From assembly GCF_029017505.1 (NCBI RefSeq), contig NZ_JAQGEI010000039.1, forward strand, positions 1 to 52,156: a stretch of DNA of 52,156 nucleotides, given 5' to 3'. Under the pieces are notes generated by a model that was not told the DNA's origin, did no database searches, and was given only the letters and a program-made list of their open reading frames with translations. How positions within the stretch are numbered: the stretch's first letter is position 1; each line of letters begins with the position of its first letter. This DNA comes from Sedimenticola hydrogenitrophicus (lineage in GTDB: Bacteria; Pseudomonadota; Gammaproteobacteria; Chromatiales; Chromatiaceae). Made by a program: the position numbers and the translations under genes. Shown in pieces: positions 27,795 through 36,935 of the stretch.

Positions 27795-28688
27795 TCAGAA
27801 CCTCATCACTTCACCGTCAGCCGGAACCATGACTCGGTTCTGGATGTCGTTTTCCTGCACGAAGCCTCCAAGTTCCTCACGGCTCAGAGCGGTGTGGTTG
27901 ATGGTATCCATGTGCACGGAGATGATGGTCGCATTTTGAGCAGCCTTATAGGCGCGGAGCGTATCTTCTTTACCCATGATAATAGAATCCTGAAAACCGA
28001 TTACACGGGCATCGCCGGTATTCAAAATGATCACATCCGGGTTGTAATTGTCGAGTGTTTGAGCAACCTCGCTGCGCCAGGTGGTATCGCCGGCGACATA
28101 GATGGTTTTCTGCCCAGGCGCCTCGAATACGACCCCCATGACGTTACCGAGAATATTCGCCAGTTCAGGTGACGAATACATAGAGCCCGTACCGTGTTGA
28201 CCACCCGCTTTGCTCAACTTAACGCCGCCAAATCCGGCACTCTTCTCCAGAATACGTACGTCGGTGAAACCCTGAGAACGGATCAGGCTGGCATCAGCTT
28301 CGTTTTGAGCAAACAGCGGAATATCTTTCGATAGCAGTTCCTGTGCCGCATCATCCCAGTGATCCAGGTGAGTGTGCGTCACAATAACGGCGTCAACACC
28401 CTCGATCACCGCTTGCGCCGATATCGGCAGGTCAATCATCGGGTTGCGCAATTCGCTGCGGTAGGTGCCCTCAAAACCGGGATAGGTGCCTTTTGGGGCC
28501 AGCATAGGGTCGACCAGAAAGGTGGTGTCCACGTAAACGACTTTTATCGTGGCATTGCGAATGTGTTGCACCTGTACCTGTTGAGTGTCAGCTTGCGCGC
28601 CCGGTGCCGAATGTGTTTGGGCAAAGGCATTGCCGGTAAACACGGTCAGGGCCACAGCCCATGAGTGGGTGATGGTTTTGATGTTCAA
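27795..28688 (-). CDS. Exported metallo-beta-lactamase-fold hydrolase (UlaG-like)
   Basis: Metal-dependent hydrolase with HTHLDHWD as metal motif 1, further His/Asp ligands (AGDTTW, VHMDTINH), and overall resemblance to the UlaG branch. The start is best placed at the TTG at 28688: it has AGGA 8 bases upstream and gives a clean signal peptide (LNIKTITHS... AFA-QTHS), 297 residues. Extending to 28880 or to the ATG at 28784 would add a charged N-terminus and run into the divergent regulator. Predicted periplasmic or secreted. The substrate is unknown. Confidence 0.83.
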   Translation of the reverse strand: MNIKTITHSWAVALTVFTGNAFAQTHSAPGAQADTQQVQVQHIRNATIKVVYVDTTFLVDPMLAPKGTYPGFEGTYRSELRNPMIDLPISAQAVIEGVDAVIVTHTHLDHWDDAAQELLSKDIPLFAQNEADASLIRSQGFTDVRILEKSAGFGGVKLSKAGGQHGTGSMYSSPELANILGNVMGVVFEAPGQKTIYVAGDTTWRSEVAQTLDNYNPDVIILNTGDARVIGFQDSIIMGKEDTLRAYKAAQNATIISVHMDTINHTALSREELGGFVQENDIQNRVMVPADGEVMRF

Positions 28689-28826
28689 GTTTCTGATCCT
28701 GCGTTGTTTAGTAACCGCATTGTCGGCGAGTCTAGCGAGCCGAGAAATTGACCTTAATGACAATATTCGAAAGAATTGGGCCATAATGTTATTCTTGTCC
28801 ACTTTGAATCTGGAAGACGCATTATC

Positions 28827-29780
28827 ATGTCCATGCCCATTGTCGGTCTCGTGCTCTATCCGCAGTTCAGCCTGTTCCATGTGGCTGTTCCTTACATGGT
28901 GTTCAACACCTTACCGGACAACCGGCTGTTTGATCTGAGAATCGTGTCGTCCGGAGGTGGGCCGCAGCAGGCTGAGCGGTCGATGACGATACAGCCCGAC
29001 GGCGGTCTGGAGTTGTTGGAAATGGCGAATATCGTGGTAGTGCCGGGCTGGCGTGAACTGGACGACACTCCAGAGCCTGACTTGGCAGAAGCGCTTGTCC
29101 GTGCGCACGCAAGGGGCGCACATGTGGTGGGGCTTTGTTACGGTGCCTATGCGCTGGCATATGCGGGACTGCTTGATGGTAAAAAAGCGGCTACCCATTG
29201 GATGGCCGAAAAGGATTTCAGCGCCCGTTTTCCCAAGGTAAAGCTGGACACCAATGCCCTCTATGTGGAAGAAGATCGCCTGATCACTTCCGCTGGCACA
29301 GGTGCTGGGCTGGACTGCTGCCTGTACATTGTGCGTGAGTATTACGGCGCGCAGATGGCCAACAAGATTGCCCGTGTCATGGTGATACCGCCCCACCGTG
29401 AGGGAGGACAGGCACAGTTTATTGAGCGACCCGTTGCCGTTTCCACGCAAGACGCCCACATCAACCGCCTGCTCGACTATCTACGCGAACATCTGGCCGA
29501 ACCACACACCATTGATGAACTCGCCGCGCGCACTGCCATGAGCCGTCGCACCTTTACGCGCCATTTCAATAAGGCAACCAGCATGACGGTGGTTGAATGG
29601 CTTGTAAACGAGCGTTTACAGCATAGCCTTGAGCTGTTGGAAACCACTTCCTTGTCGGTAGAAAGAATTGCGGAGATGGTAGGCTTCCAAACAGCAACGT
29701 CATTCAGGCAGCATTTCAGGCAACGTTATCAGGTCAGCCCTATTTCTTGGCGTAAGACATTTGGTAAGATTGAAAGTTGA
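28827..29780 (+). CDS. GlxA-family transcriptional regulator (DJ-1/PfpI + AraC)
   Basis: One-component regulator, about 317 residues. An N-terminal DJ-1/PfpI-like sensor domain (1-190) has the nucleophile-elbow cysteine in VGLCYGAYA, and a C-terminal AraC helix-turn-helix pair spans about 215-315 (AARTAMSRRTFTRHF; VGFQTATSFRQHFRQRYQVSP). Start at MSMPIVGLVLYP, with GGAAG 10 bases upstream; an earlier ATG at 28776 is possible. It is divergent from the metallo-beta-lactamase/isochorismatase pair, which it probably controls (inference). Its TGA abuts the stop of the convergent sigma-54 activator gene. Confidence 0.9.
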   Translation: MSMPIVGLVLYPQFSLFHVAVPYMVFNTLPDNRLFDLRIVSSGGGPQQAERSMTIQPDGGLELLEMANIVVVPGWRELDDTPEPDLAEALVRAHARGAHVVGLCYGAYALAYAGLLDGKKAATHWMAEKDFSARFPKVKLDTNALYVEEDRLITSAGTGAGLDCCLYIVREYYGAQMANKIARVMVIPPHREGGQAQFIERPVAVSTQDAHINRLLDYLREHLAEPHTIDELAARTAMSRRTFTRHFNKATSMTVVEWLVNERLQHSLELLETTSLSVERIAEMVGFQTATSFRQHFRQRYQVSPISWRKTFGKIES

Positions 29781-31373
29781 TCATGCGTCGACCTTGGCTT
29801 TCCGTCCGTTGTCGAATCCATGGTAATTGAGCTTCTGGTACACCGCCCGGGGGGTCATTCCCAACGCGTCCGCCACCGCTCCTACATCACCATTATTCCG
29901 GTCCAGATGCTCATGCAAAATACGACGCTCCACCTCGTCTGCAGCTTTCTTTTTCAGCTCCCGAAGGTCGATGGACGTGCCCACTTCGCGTGATGTCTGA
30001 GGCACTAGATCGAGATTGATGTGGCGAATGACATGACCGTCGGCGAACAAAAAGGTGCGTTCCAGTACATTCTCCAACTCGCGGATATTGCCAGGCCAGT
30101 GGTGCCCCTCCAGGATGCGCATAGCCTCGGGGGACACCTCCTTCACCGGTGACTGATACCGCTCGGAAAACCGCACCAGAAGCATCTTTACTAACGGCGC
30201 GATGTCCTCGCGCCGTTCGCGCAGGGGCATGATGTGCAGTGGCACTACGTTGATTCGGAAGAAGAGATCCCTTCGGAACTCGCCCTGTTCCACCAATTGA
30301 GAGAGATCACGGTTGCTTGCGGCGATCACGCGCACATCGCAAGCAACGGACCGATGCCCACCTACCCGCTCGAAACGTCCTTCCTGCAACACCCGAAGCA
30401 GCGACACTTGGGCCTTGGGCGACAGGCTGTCCACCTCATCCAGAAACAGGGTCCCACCATCGGCAAGTTCAAAGCGCCCCTGGCGCTGATGCTTGGCATC
30501 CGTAAATGCCCCCTGCTCGTGTCCAAAAAGTTCGCTCTCCACCAGCTCTGCTGGCAGACTGCCGCAGTTCACTGCCACAAACGGCATTTGCAGCCGGGAT
30601 GACATGCCGTGAATGGACTTGGCGAGTACCTCCTTACCCACGCCCGTCTCGCCGAGGAGCAGCACCGTCGCACGGGTGTCGGCAATCTTCTCCACCGCCT
30701 GCAGCAGGACTCGCATGGATGCGCTTTCCGCCACCAGCCGTGGACGTTCGGACACCGAGACTGGTTCATGACGGCCCGCGTCGTCAGTCCAGAGCGCATG
30801 CAGGCGCTCCTCAATGATCCGCTGCAACTCATCCGGGGCCCTCACCTCGGCAATGACCTGTTGACCGTCACTGAAATATTCATCCCCCAGCACTGATACA
30901 GCACTGGCCGGGTCCAAGTGAATACAGATATCGCAACTATCGCTGCCCAGGGCAATACGCCGCTGAAGCTCTACCTTGGCGTAACCGAAATTACGCGCGG
31001 CCACCCCGCCGAAAATACTCGATGTCATGTGACACAGACCGGGTGCCGAATGCACAAGGCTGCCGAAGGGACAGCGTTCAGCATGAATCTGCACCTGCCG
31101 ACGATTACTGGATACCACCTGAAACCTGCCGCCGATGCTGTTTTTCAGCAACACTATCAATTCGGCGTAGCAGTCCGGCGTCAGCGGCCCGGTCAGCGCC
31201 TCCACCGCACGGTATTTCTCTTCCCAACAGGCGCTGGACTTGAAGACGATCTGCTGAATAAAGGACTGCAGGCTGCTGCAACTGGCGAAGGGCGCGATGC
31301 GACTTGCCTCGTTAATAAAGGTCTGCAGGAACTCTTCCGGTGTGAGGTCGGCAAAGGCATCGGTTTTGGACAT
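29781..31373 (-). CDS. Sigma-54-dependent activator with Cys-containing N-terminal sensor domain
   Basis: Enhancer-binding protein, about 530 residues. The N-terminal region (1-175) contains [26 protein letters not shown] and [10 protein letters not shown], resembling the methanogen-output (MetOD1)/V4R group of ligand sensors. The AAA+ domain has Walker A GETGVGKE (about 241) and Walker [11 protein letters not shown]. The sigma-54-contact loop reads GAFTDA instead of GAFTGA (about 286). A Fis-type helix-turn-helix ([21 protein letters not shown]) ends the protein. Start at the second Met (31373), with GAGAG just upstream; 31397 is the alternative. It is divergent from the carbonic-anhydrase-like gene, which has a sigma-54 promoter. 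Confidence 0.92.
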   Translation of the reverse strand: MSKTDAFADLTPEEFLQTFINEASRIAPFASCSSLQSFIQQIVFKSSACWEEKYRAVEALTGPLTPDCYAELIVLLKNSIGGRFQVVSSNRRQVQIHAERCPFGSLVHSAPGLCHMTSSIFGGVAARNFGYAKVELQRRIALGSDSCDICIHLDPASAVSVLGDEYFSDGQQVIAEVRAPDELQRIIEERLHALWTDDAGRHEPVSVSERPRLVAESASMRVLLQAVEKIADTRATVLLLGETGVGKEVLAKSIHGMSSRLQMPFVAVNCGSLPAELVESELFGHEQGAFTDAKHQRQGRFELADGGTLFLDEVDSLSPKAQVSLLRVLQEGRFERVGGHRSVACDVRVIAASNRDLSQLVEQGEFRRDLFFRINVVPLHIMPLRERREDIAPLVKMLLVRFSERYQSPVKEVSPEAMRILEGHHWPGNIRELENVLERTFLFADGHVIRHINLDLVPQTSREVGTSIDLRELKKKAADEVERRILHEHLDRNNGDVGAVADALGMTPRAVYQKLNYHGFDNGRKAKVDA

Positions 31374-31418
31374 GGTCACTCTCGTGTTCACGGACATTCT
31401 GAAAGGGTAGCAGTTCTT

Positions 31419-31454
31419 TGAAGACGCACTTCACAAAACTGAAGTCATACTTCA
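31419..31454. promoter_or_regulatory. Tandem upstream activator sites for the sigma-54 activator
   Basis: Two 15-bp inverted repeats, TGAAGACGCACTTCA (31419-31433) and TGAAGTCATACTTCA (31440-31454), with centres 21 bp apart, i.e. two helical turns. Relative to the expected start near 31532 they lie at about -106 and -85, the usual place for enhancer-binding-protein sites. They may also control the divergent activator gene. Confidence 0.8.
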
Positions 31455-31505
31455 CCACCCAACTGCATGCAGCGGCTAAGTCACTGATTTTGGTTCGCTG
31501 CACGC

Positions 31506-31521
31506 TGGCCTCTTAATTGCA
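31506..31521 (+). promoter_or_regulatory. Sigma-54 promoter of the carbonic-anhydrase-like gene
   Basis: TGGCCTCTTAATTGCA has the invariant GG and GC dinucleotides 10 bases apart and matches TGGC-N7-TTGCA of the -24/-12 consensus. The start site should be near 31532, about 50 bases before the ATG. Confidence 0.85.
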
Positions 31522-31581
31522 ACAATAAACGGGCCAGCCTTGTGTTGGACAACATAACCACAATATGACGAGGAGATATCA

Positions 31582-32160
31582 ATGTCCCAAGTAAAAGACG
31601 AGGTGCTTTCTGCCAACGCCCGTTACGCTGGAGATTTCGGTGACAAAGGGAGCCTTCCCATGCCGCCCGGTCGGCGCTTCGCCATCCTGACCTGCATGGA
31701 TGCGCGCCTGGACCCCGCCAAATTTGCCGGACTGGCGGAGGGCGATGCCCACGTGATCCGCAACGCGGGGGGACGCGCCAGCGATGACGCCATTCGCTCG
31801 CTGGTGATCTCGTACAAATTGTTGGGCACACGGGAGTGGTTCATCATTCACCACACCGACTGCGGCATGGAGACTTTCACCAACGAGATAATGACCGGCC
31901 TGCTCAACAGCAGCCTGGAGGCAGCCACCGTAGATGCCAATGGCTGGCACGACACGGGAACGGGCCCCGGCTCGCCGGAAGGTGGTTACATCAACTGGCT
32001 CACCATCTCGGACAATGCCAAGAGCGTGCTGGAGGATGTAACGCGTGTGCGCAAACATCCGCTGGTACCGCCTGAAATCCCCATCTACGGCTATCTCTAC
32101 GACTGCAAGTCCGGAAAACTGATCGAGGTACCGGAGGCTACTGCGGCTGGGGCGGCCTGA
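31582..32160 (+). CDS. Short beta-carbonic-anhydrase-like zinc protein, copy 1
   Basis: 192-residue protein of the beta-carbonic anhydrase fold. Zinc ligands C38, H91 and C94 and the catalytic dyad D40-R42 (CMDARLD, HHTDCGM) are all present. It belongs to the short bacterial clade that also includes COS hydrolase of Thiobacillus and CS2 hydrolases, so CO2 hydration is not the only option. GAGGAG precedes the ATG. It is driven by a sigma-54 promoter and followed by a strong terminator, so it is transcribed alone. A paralogue about 80% identical lies at 39710-40291. Confidence 0.9.
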   Translation: MSQVKDEVLSANARYAGDFGDKGSLPMPPGRRFAILTCMDARLDPAKFAGLAEGDAHVIRNAGGRASDDAIRSLVISYKLLGTREWFIIHHTDCGMETFTNEIMTGLLNSSLEAATVDANGWHDTGTGPGSPEGGYINWLTISDNAKSVLEDVTRVRKHPLVPPEIPIYGYLYDCKSGKLIEVPEATAAGAA

Positions 32161-32177
32161 ATCATATCCCAATCGGG

Positions 32178-32205
32178 AAAGGCCCCGCCTGTCGGGGCCT
32201 TTTTT
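32178..32205 (+). terminator. Rho-independent terminator after carbonic-anhydrase-like gene
   Basis: GGCCCCG-CCTGT-CGGGGCC followed by six T, 17 bases after the stop codon. Classic intrinsic terminator. Confidence 0.95.
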
Positions 32206-32217
32206 CTGCGCCGGCGT

Positions 32218-32243
32218 GTCGGATTGGAGTGCGCTAATCCGAC
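32218..32243. repeat. REP-like palindrome
   Basis: GTCGGATT...AATCCGAC, an 8-bp inverted repeat with a 10-base centre, directly after the terminator and before the second 704-bp repeat. It resembles common extragenic palindromes of gammaproteobacteria. Confidence 0.6.
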
Positions 32244-32288
32244 CTACGATCCTGATAGCTGAGTCAGGTGGTTAATCAGGTAACCCAG

Positions 32289-32906
32289 TCAGTGACGCAG
32301 GCCGATGTAGGCCCCGGCCGCCATCATGATGGAGCCGGCCACCCGATTGAGTCCGCGCATCGCCCGTTCGGAACGGAATTTCCTGCGTGCCCAGGAGGCG
32401 GTAACCGCGATCAACATCAGGCCCAGCATGAGACCGACCAGGGTGATCACCGAAGCCAAAATGATATCCCCGGTCGTCAGCACGCTCAGATCCATGAAGG
32501 TGGGCAAAAAGGCGATATAGAACAGGATCACCTTGGGGTTGGAGGCCGAGATGAGAAAGCCCTGGATGAAACTCCTGACCTGGTCGCTCGATTTCACCGC
32601 GTCCGCTTCCGTTGCCAGGCTTGGCCGTGTACGCCACATGCGCCAGCCGAGATAGAGCAGATAGGCCGCGCCCAGAACGCGGATCACCGTGAACAGGCCG
32701 CCCCAGTGTTCGGCGATGGCCGCCAGACCGTAGCAGGCGAAGACCAGGTAAATAATATCGCTGATCGCCATCCCCAGGCCCAGGGTGAAACAGGCGGTCG
32801 CGCCTTCGGTCATGGCCCGTGCCAGAATTGCGAACACCCCGGGGCCCGGGGTGATGGAGAAGATGAAGATGGCCGCAAAGAAGGCCAGGGCGCTTTCTGC
32901 CGACAT
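32289..32906 (-). CDS. LysE-family amino-acid/metabolite exporter, copy 2
   Basis: 205-residue LysE/RhtB exporter, 196 of 205 residues identical to the copy at 26377-26994. The nine changes are mostly conservative (V/I, K/R, A/T), so both copies look functional. No gene lies between it and the terminator of the carbonic-anhydrase-like gene; the two converge. Confidence 0.92.
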   Translation of the reverse strand: MSAESALAFFAAIFIFSITPGPGVFAILARAMTEGATACFTLGLGMAISDIIYLVFACYGLAAIAEHWGGLFTVIRVLGAAYLLYLGWRMWRTRPSLATEADAVKSSDQVRSFIQGFLISASNPKVILFYIAFLPTFMDLSVLTTGDIILASVITLVGLMLGLMLIAVTASWARRKFRSERAMRGLNRVAGSIMMAAGAYIGLRH

Positions 32907-32992
32907 GGGATTTGACCGTATGGATCAATGACGAATCTGGCAGATCATAACCGATCGGCGCGGCCAAGGCAGTCGCCAAGATGACAATTTCA
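32289..32992. repeat. 704-bp direct repeat, copy 2
   Basis: Partner of 26377-27080, same orientation and same length. The 86 bases before the start codon are retained but more diverged than the coding part. Confidence 0.9.
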
Positions 32993-33101
32993 GCGCCAGC
33001 CTGATCGGTTGCAGATGAAATTAACCCTTCGTGGTTCAAGTTATCTATTGCGCCGGAATCGGGTACCATGCGAAATCCGCCGATACCGAAGGGAATCCAC
33101 C

Positions 33102-34334
33102 GTGAGCGCACAACACCTCAACCCCCAACCGCAGCAGTGGCGCACCCCGCTGCTGGTCATCATCGCCGGCTGCCTGATCGCCATGATCGGCTTCGGTATC
33201 CGCTCGGTGTTCGGCCTGTTCCTGGAACCCATGACCCTGACCCACGGCTGGAACCGCGAGACCTTCGCCATCGCCATGGCGATCCAGAACCTGCTGTGGG
33301 GCATCGGCGTACCGGTGGCCGGGGCCATGGCCGACCGCTTCGGGCCGATGAAGGTGCTCTCCTTCGGCGCCCTGCTCTACGCCATCGGCGTCTGGGGCAT
33401 GGCCACCACCGACAGCAGCCTGGGGCTGCACCTGTTCGGCGGTGTGCTGACCGGCCTCGGCATCGCCTTCTCCGCCTTCTCCATCGCCCTGGCGGCCATG
33501 GCCAAGGTGGTGGGGCCGGAGCGGCGTACCCTGGTACTGGGACTCGGCACCGCCGCCGGTTCCCTGGGACAGGTGGTCTTCTCGCCCCTGGGCCAGCAGT
33601 TCATCGCCACTTTCGGCTGGCAGTCCGCGCTAATGATCCTGGCCGCCTCGGCGCTGTTGATCATTCCCTTTGCCCTGGTGCTGCCGAACAGCCACACCCA
33701 CCTGGGTGAACCGGCCTACGACCAGTCGCTGGTCGAGGCGCTACGGGAGGCGGCCGGGCATCGCGGTTTCGTGCTGCTCACCACCGGCTTCTTCGTCTGC
33801 GGTTTCCACGTGGCGTTCATCACCGTCCACTTCCCCTCCTATGTGAAGGATCTGGGACTGGCCCCGGAGGTGGGGGCCTACGCCCTGGCCCTGATCGGCC
33901 TGTTCAATATCATCGGCTCGTTCCTCTCCGGCGCCGCCGGCACCCGCTGGAGCAAGAAGGGCGGCCTCGCCTTCATCTACTTCACCCGTGCGGTGGTCAT
34001 CACCGCCCTGCTGCTGGGGCCGAAGACACCCCTGACCATCTACCTGTTTGCCGCCGCCATGGGCATCCTCTGGCTCTCCACCGTGCCCCTCACCTCCGGC
34101 ATCGTCGCCCAGGTGTTCGGCGTGCGTTACATGGCCACCCTGTTCGGTATCGTCTTCTTCAGCCATCAGATCGGCAGTTTTCTCGGCGTCTGGCTGGGCG
34201 GGCGACTGTATGACACCACCGGCACCTACAACGCCGTCTGGTGGGCCGGGGTGGTGCTGGGCCTGCTGGCCGCCCTGATCCACCTGCCGATCAATGAACG
34301 TCCCCTGGCGCGATTGGCGCCCGAGACCCGGTGA
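33102..34334 (+). CDS. MFS transporter
   Basis: Major-facilitator permease of about 410 residues with twelve hydrophobic helices. The N-terminal GFGIRSVFGLFLEPM and the loop after TM2 (AGAMADRFGPMKVL) fit the OFA/monocarboxylate-type branch. The GTG at 33102 is favoured (AAGGGA 7 bases upstream); the in-frame ATG at 33009 would add 31 polar residues before TM1. The substrate is unknown, an organic anion being likely from the branch. Stands alone, upstream of glcB. Confidence 0.9.
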   Translation: MSAQHLNPQPQQWRTPLLVIIAGCLIAMIGFGIRSVFGLFLEPMTLTHGWNRETFAIAMAIQNLLWGIGVPVAGAMADRFGPMKVLSFGALLYAIGVWGMATTDSSLGLHLFGGVLTGLGIAFSAFSIALAAMAKVVGPERRTLVLGLGTAAGSLGQVVFSPLGQQFIATFGWQSALMILAASALLIIPFALVLPNSHTHLGEPAYDQSLVEALREAAGHRGFVLLTTGFFVCGFHVAFITVHFPSYVKDLGLAPEVGAYALALIGLFNIIGSFLSGAAGTRWSKKGGLAFIYFTRAVVITALLLGPKTPLTIYLFAAAMGILWLSTVPLTSGIVAQVFGVRYMATLFGIVFFSHQIGSFLGVWLGGRLYDTTGTYNAVWWAGVVLGLLAALIHLPINERPLARLAPETR

Positions 34335-34614
34335 AAGAAATCCGTATATTGCAAGGGTACATTCCATACACGATTTTGATAGACTGATTATTTGCCGTTA
34401 TCACCTAAAATGGCGAGGTTATTGACTGCAGGGTGCGGACAGCCGTCAGTACCGCTTGGCCACTCCTCCCGGGAGACGACTAATATATAGGGATATAGTC
34501 ATCGGGCCGCGTCGGAACCCCGTGGCCCGGGGCGGGCGGGCCGTTGCAACACCCCTGCAGGCACACGGGATGACGGCATTTCCATTGGATTATCAACTGC
34601 GACAAGGGCATTAC
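34335..34614 (+). promoter_or_regulatory. Leader/promoter region of glcB
   Basis: About 280 bases without a gene. AT-rich around 34345-34415 with TTGATA (34376) and TAAAAT (34406), but the spacing (24) is wrong for a standard promoter. I see no clear operator. Confidence 0.3.
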
Positions 34615-36792
34615 ATGACAGCACGTACACAGATCGGCGGCTTGCAAATCGCCAACGTGATCAAAGAATTGGTAGAGAACAGGATCATACCGGGAAGCGG
34701 TGTGAACGCCGCCGACTTCTGGAGCCAACTGGAGCAGATCGTCGACGACCTGACCCCGAAAAACCGTGCCCTGCTGGCCAGGCGTGACCAACTCCAGGCG
34801 CAGATCGACCAGTGGCACCGGCAGCATGCCGGCCAACCGCTGGATGCGGCCGCCTACAAGGCGTTCCTGGTCGAGATCGGTTACCTGCTGCCGGAGGTGG
34901 CGGACTTCAGCATCGAGACCGAGAACGTCGACCCGGAGATCGCCGAGATGGCCGGCCCCCAGCTGGTGGTGCCAATCAACAACGCCCGCTACGCCCTGAA
35001 CGCCAGCAACGCCCGCTGGGGCAGCCTGTACGACGCCCTCTACGGTACCGACGCCATCGCGCAGAGCGGCGACCTGGCCATCACCGTCGGCTACAACCCG
35101 GCCCGCGGCGCCAAGGTGATCGAGACCGCGCGCAACTTGCTGGACGAGGCGGTGGCGCTGGCGAACGGTAGCCACCGGGACGCCACCGGCTACCGCATCA
35201 TCGACGGCGTGCTGACGGTCGGCCTGGCCAACGGCAGCGAGACCGGGCTGGCGCAGCCGGAGAAACTGGCCGGTTTCAACGGCGAGGCCGACGCCCCCAG
35301 CGCGGTGCTGCTGAAGAACAACGGCCTGCACCTGGAGATCCAGATCGACCGCAACTCGCCGATCGGCAAGGGGGATGCGGCCGGGGTCAGGGACGTGCTG
35401 CTGGAGGCGGCCATCACCACCATCCAGGACTGCGAGGACTCGGTCACCGCCGTGGACGCGGAGGACAAGGCACTGGTCTACAGCAACATGCTGGGCCTGT
35501 TCATGGGCGACCTGAGCGCCGACATGGAGAAGGGCGGCAAGACCATCACCCGCCACCTGAACCCGGACCGCAGCTACCGCACCCCCGACGGCGGCAGCCT
35601 GACCCTGCCGGGCCGCAGCCTGCTGTTCATCCGCAACGTGGGTCACCTGATGACCAACGAGGCGATCCTGGACCGCAACGGCGACGAGATACCCGAGGGC
35701 ATCCTGGACGGCATGATGACCGCCCTGATCGCCCTGCACGACTTGAAAGGCAACGGCAAGTACCGCAACAGCCGGCGCGGCAGCATCTATATCGTGAAAC
35801 CGAAAATGCACGGCCCGGAAGAAGTCGCCTTCACCTGCGAGCTGTTCAGCCGCATCGAGGATGCCCTGGGCCTGGCGCGCAACACCATGAAGGTGGGTAT
35901 CATGGACGAGGAGCGCCGCACCACGGTCAACCTGAAGTCCTGCATCCAGGCCGCCAGGGAGCGCGTGGTGTTCATCAACACCGGCTTCCTCGACCGCACC
36001 GGCGACGAGATCCACACCAGCATGGAGGCCGGTCCGGTGGCGCGCAAGGAGGCGATGAAACAGCTCCCCTGGATCAAGGCCTACGAGGACTGGAACGTGG
36101 ACATCGGACTGCGCTGCGGGCTGCGCGGCAAGGCGCAGATCGGCAAGGGCATGTGGCCCATCCCCGACCAGATGGCCAATATGCTGCAGGCCAAGATCGC
36201 CCACCCGCTGGCCGGCGCCAACACTGCCTGGGTGCCCTCGCCCACCGCCGCCACCCTGCATGCCATTCATTACCACAAGGTCAACGTGGCGGCACGCCAG
36301 ACCGAACTGGCGAGCCGCGAGCTGGCCAGCCTGGACGCCATCCTGGAGATCCCGCTGATGGGCGACATTACCTACAGCGCCGAGGAGATCCAGCAGGAGC
36401 TGGACAACAATGCCCAGGGCATCCTCGGCTACGTGGTGCGCTGGATCGACCAGGGGGTGGGTTGCTCCAAGGTACCCGACATCAACGACGTCGGCCTGAT
36501 GGAGGATCGCGCCACCCTGCGCATCTCCAGCCAACACATCGCCAACTGGCTGCGCCACGGCATCTGCAGCGAGGCGCAGGCGATGGAGACCCTGAAACGC
36601 ATGGCCGCCGTGGTGGACCGGCAGAACGCCGACGACCCCAACTACCGCGACATGGCCCCGGGCTTCGACGGCGTCGCCTTCCAGGCCGCCTGCGACCTGG
36701 TGTTCAAGGGCGGCGAACGACCCAACGGCTACACCGAACCGGTACTGCACGCGCGGCGGCGCGAGGCCAAGGCGAAGTACGGCCAGGCCTGA
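34615..36792 (+). CDS. glcB: Malate synthase G
   Basis: Condenses glyoxylate with acetyl-CoA to malate in the cytoplasm. From the ATG at 34615 (AAGGG 6 bases upstream) the protein is 725 residues, the normal length of the monomeric G isoform; an in-frame codon at 34456 would add 53 unconserved residues. Family landmarks include [23 protein letters not shown], a [10 protein letters not shown] stretch with the catalytic acidic residues, and [11 protein letters not shown]. No isocitrate lyase or glycolate oxidase gene is in the window, so the glyoxylate source is not shown here. Confidence 0.97.
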   Translation: MTARTQIGGLQIANVIKELVENRIIPGSGVNAADFWSQLEQIVDDLTPKNRALLARRDQLQAQIDQWHRQHAGQPLDAAAYKAFLVEIGYLLPEVADFSIETENVDPEIAEMAGPQLVVPINNARYALNASNARWGSLYDALYGTDAIAQSGDLAITVGYNPARGAKVIETARNLLDEAVALANGSHRDATGYRIIDGVLTVGLANGSETGLAQPEKLAGFNGEADAPSAVLLKNNGLHLEIQIDRNSPIGKGDAAGVRDVLLEAAITTIQDCEDSVTAVDAEDKALVYSNMLGLFMGDLSADMEKGGKTITRHLNPDRSYRTPDGGSLTLPGRSLLFIRNVGHLMTNEAILDRNGDEIPEGILDGMMTALIALHDLKGNGKYRNSRRGSIYIVKPKMHGPEEVAFTCELFSRIEDALGLARNTMKVGIMDEERRTTVNLKSCIQAARERVVFINTGFLDRTGDEIHTSMEAGPVARKEAMKQLPWIKAYEDWNVDIGLRCGLRGKAQIGKGMWPIPDQMANMLQAKIAHPLAGANTAWVPSPTAATLHAIHYHKVNVAARQTELASRELASLDAILEIPLMGDITYSAEEIQQELDNNAQGILGYVVRWIDQGVGCSKVPDINDVGLMEDRATLRISSQHIANWLRHGICSEAQAMETLKRMAAVVDRQNADDPNYRDMAPGFDGVAFQAACDLVFKGGERPNGYTEPVLHARRREAKAKYGQA

Positions 36793-36862
36793 TCGCTCCC
36801 GCACACGGGCAATTCGGACCCCGGACCACGCCGCAGTGAAACCCGGGAAAAAATCCCGTAAC

Positions 36863-36899
36863 CAATGGAAACGCCCGTCTTTGACGGGCGTTTCCATTG
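36863..36899. terminator. Bidirectional terminator between glcB and pckA
   Basis: A perfect 17-bp stem (CAATGGAAACGCCCGTC and complement) with a TTT loop, between two convergent genes. The AT-rich outer stem gives U-rich tails in both directions once transcribed. Confidence 0.85.
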
Positions 36900-36935
36900 T
36901 TGCCTGCGCCGACCCGCGCCGCAGCGACAGCGCGG

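Noticed and set aside
26377-32992. Composite transposon interpretation of the two LysE copies
   Set aside because: The repeats encode an exporter, not a transposase, and show no terminal inverted repeats or target duplication.
34480-36897. 805-codon open frame on the - strand opposite glcB
   Set aside because: Runs antisense to all of malate synthase G and past its terminator; composition (His/Val/Gly/Asp-rich) is typical of an antisense frame.
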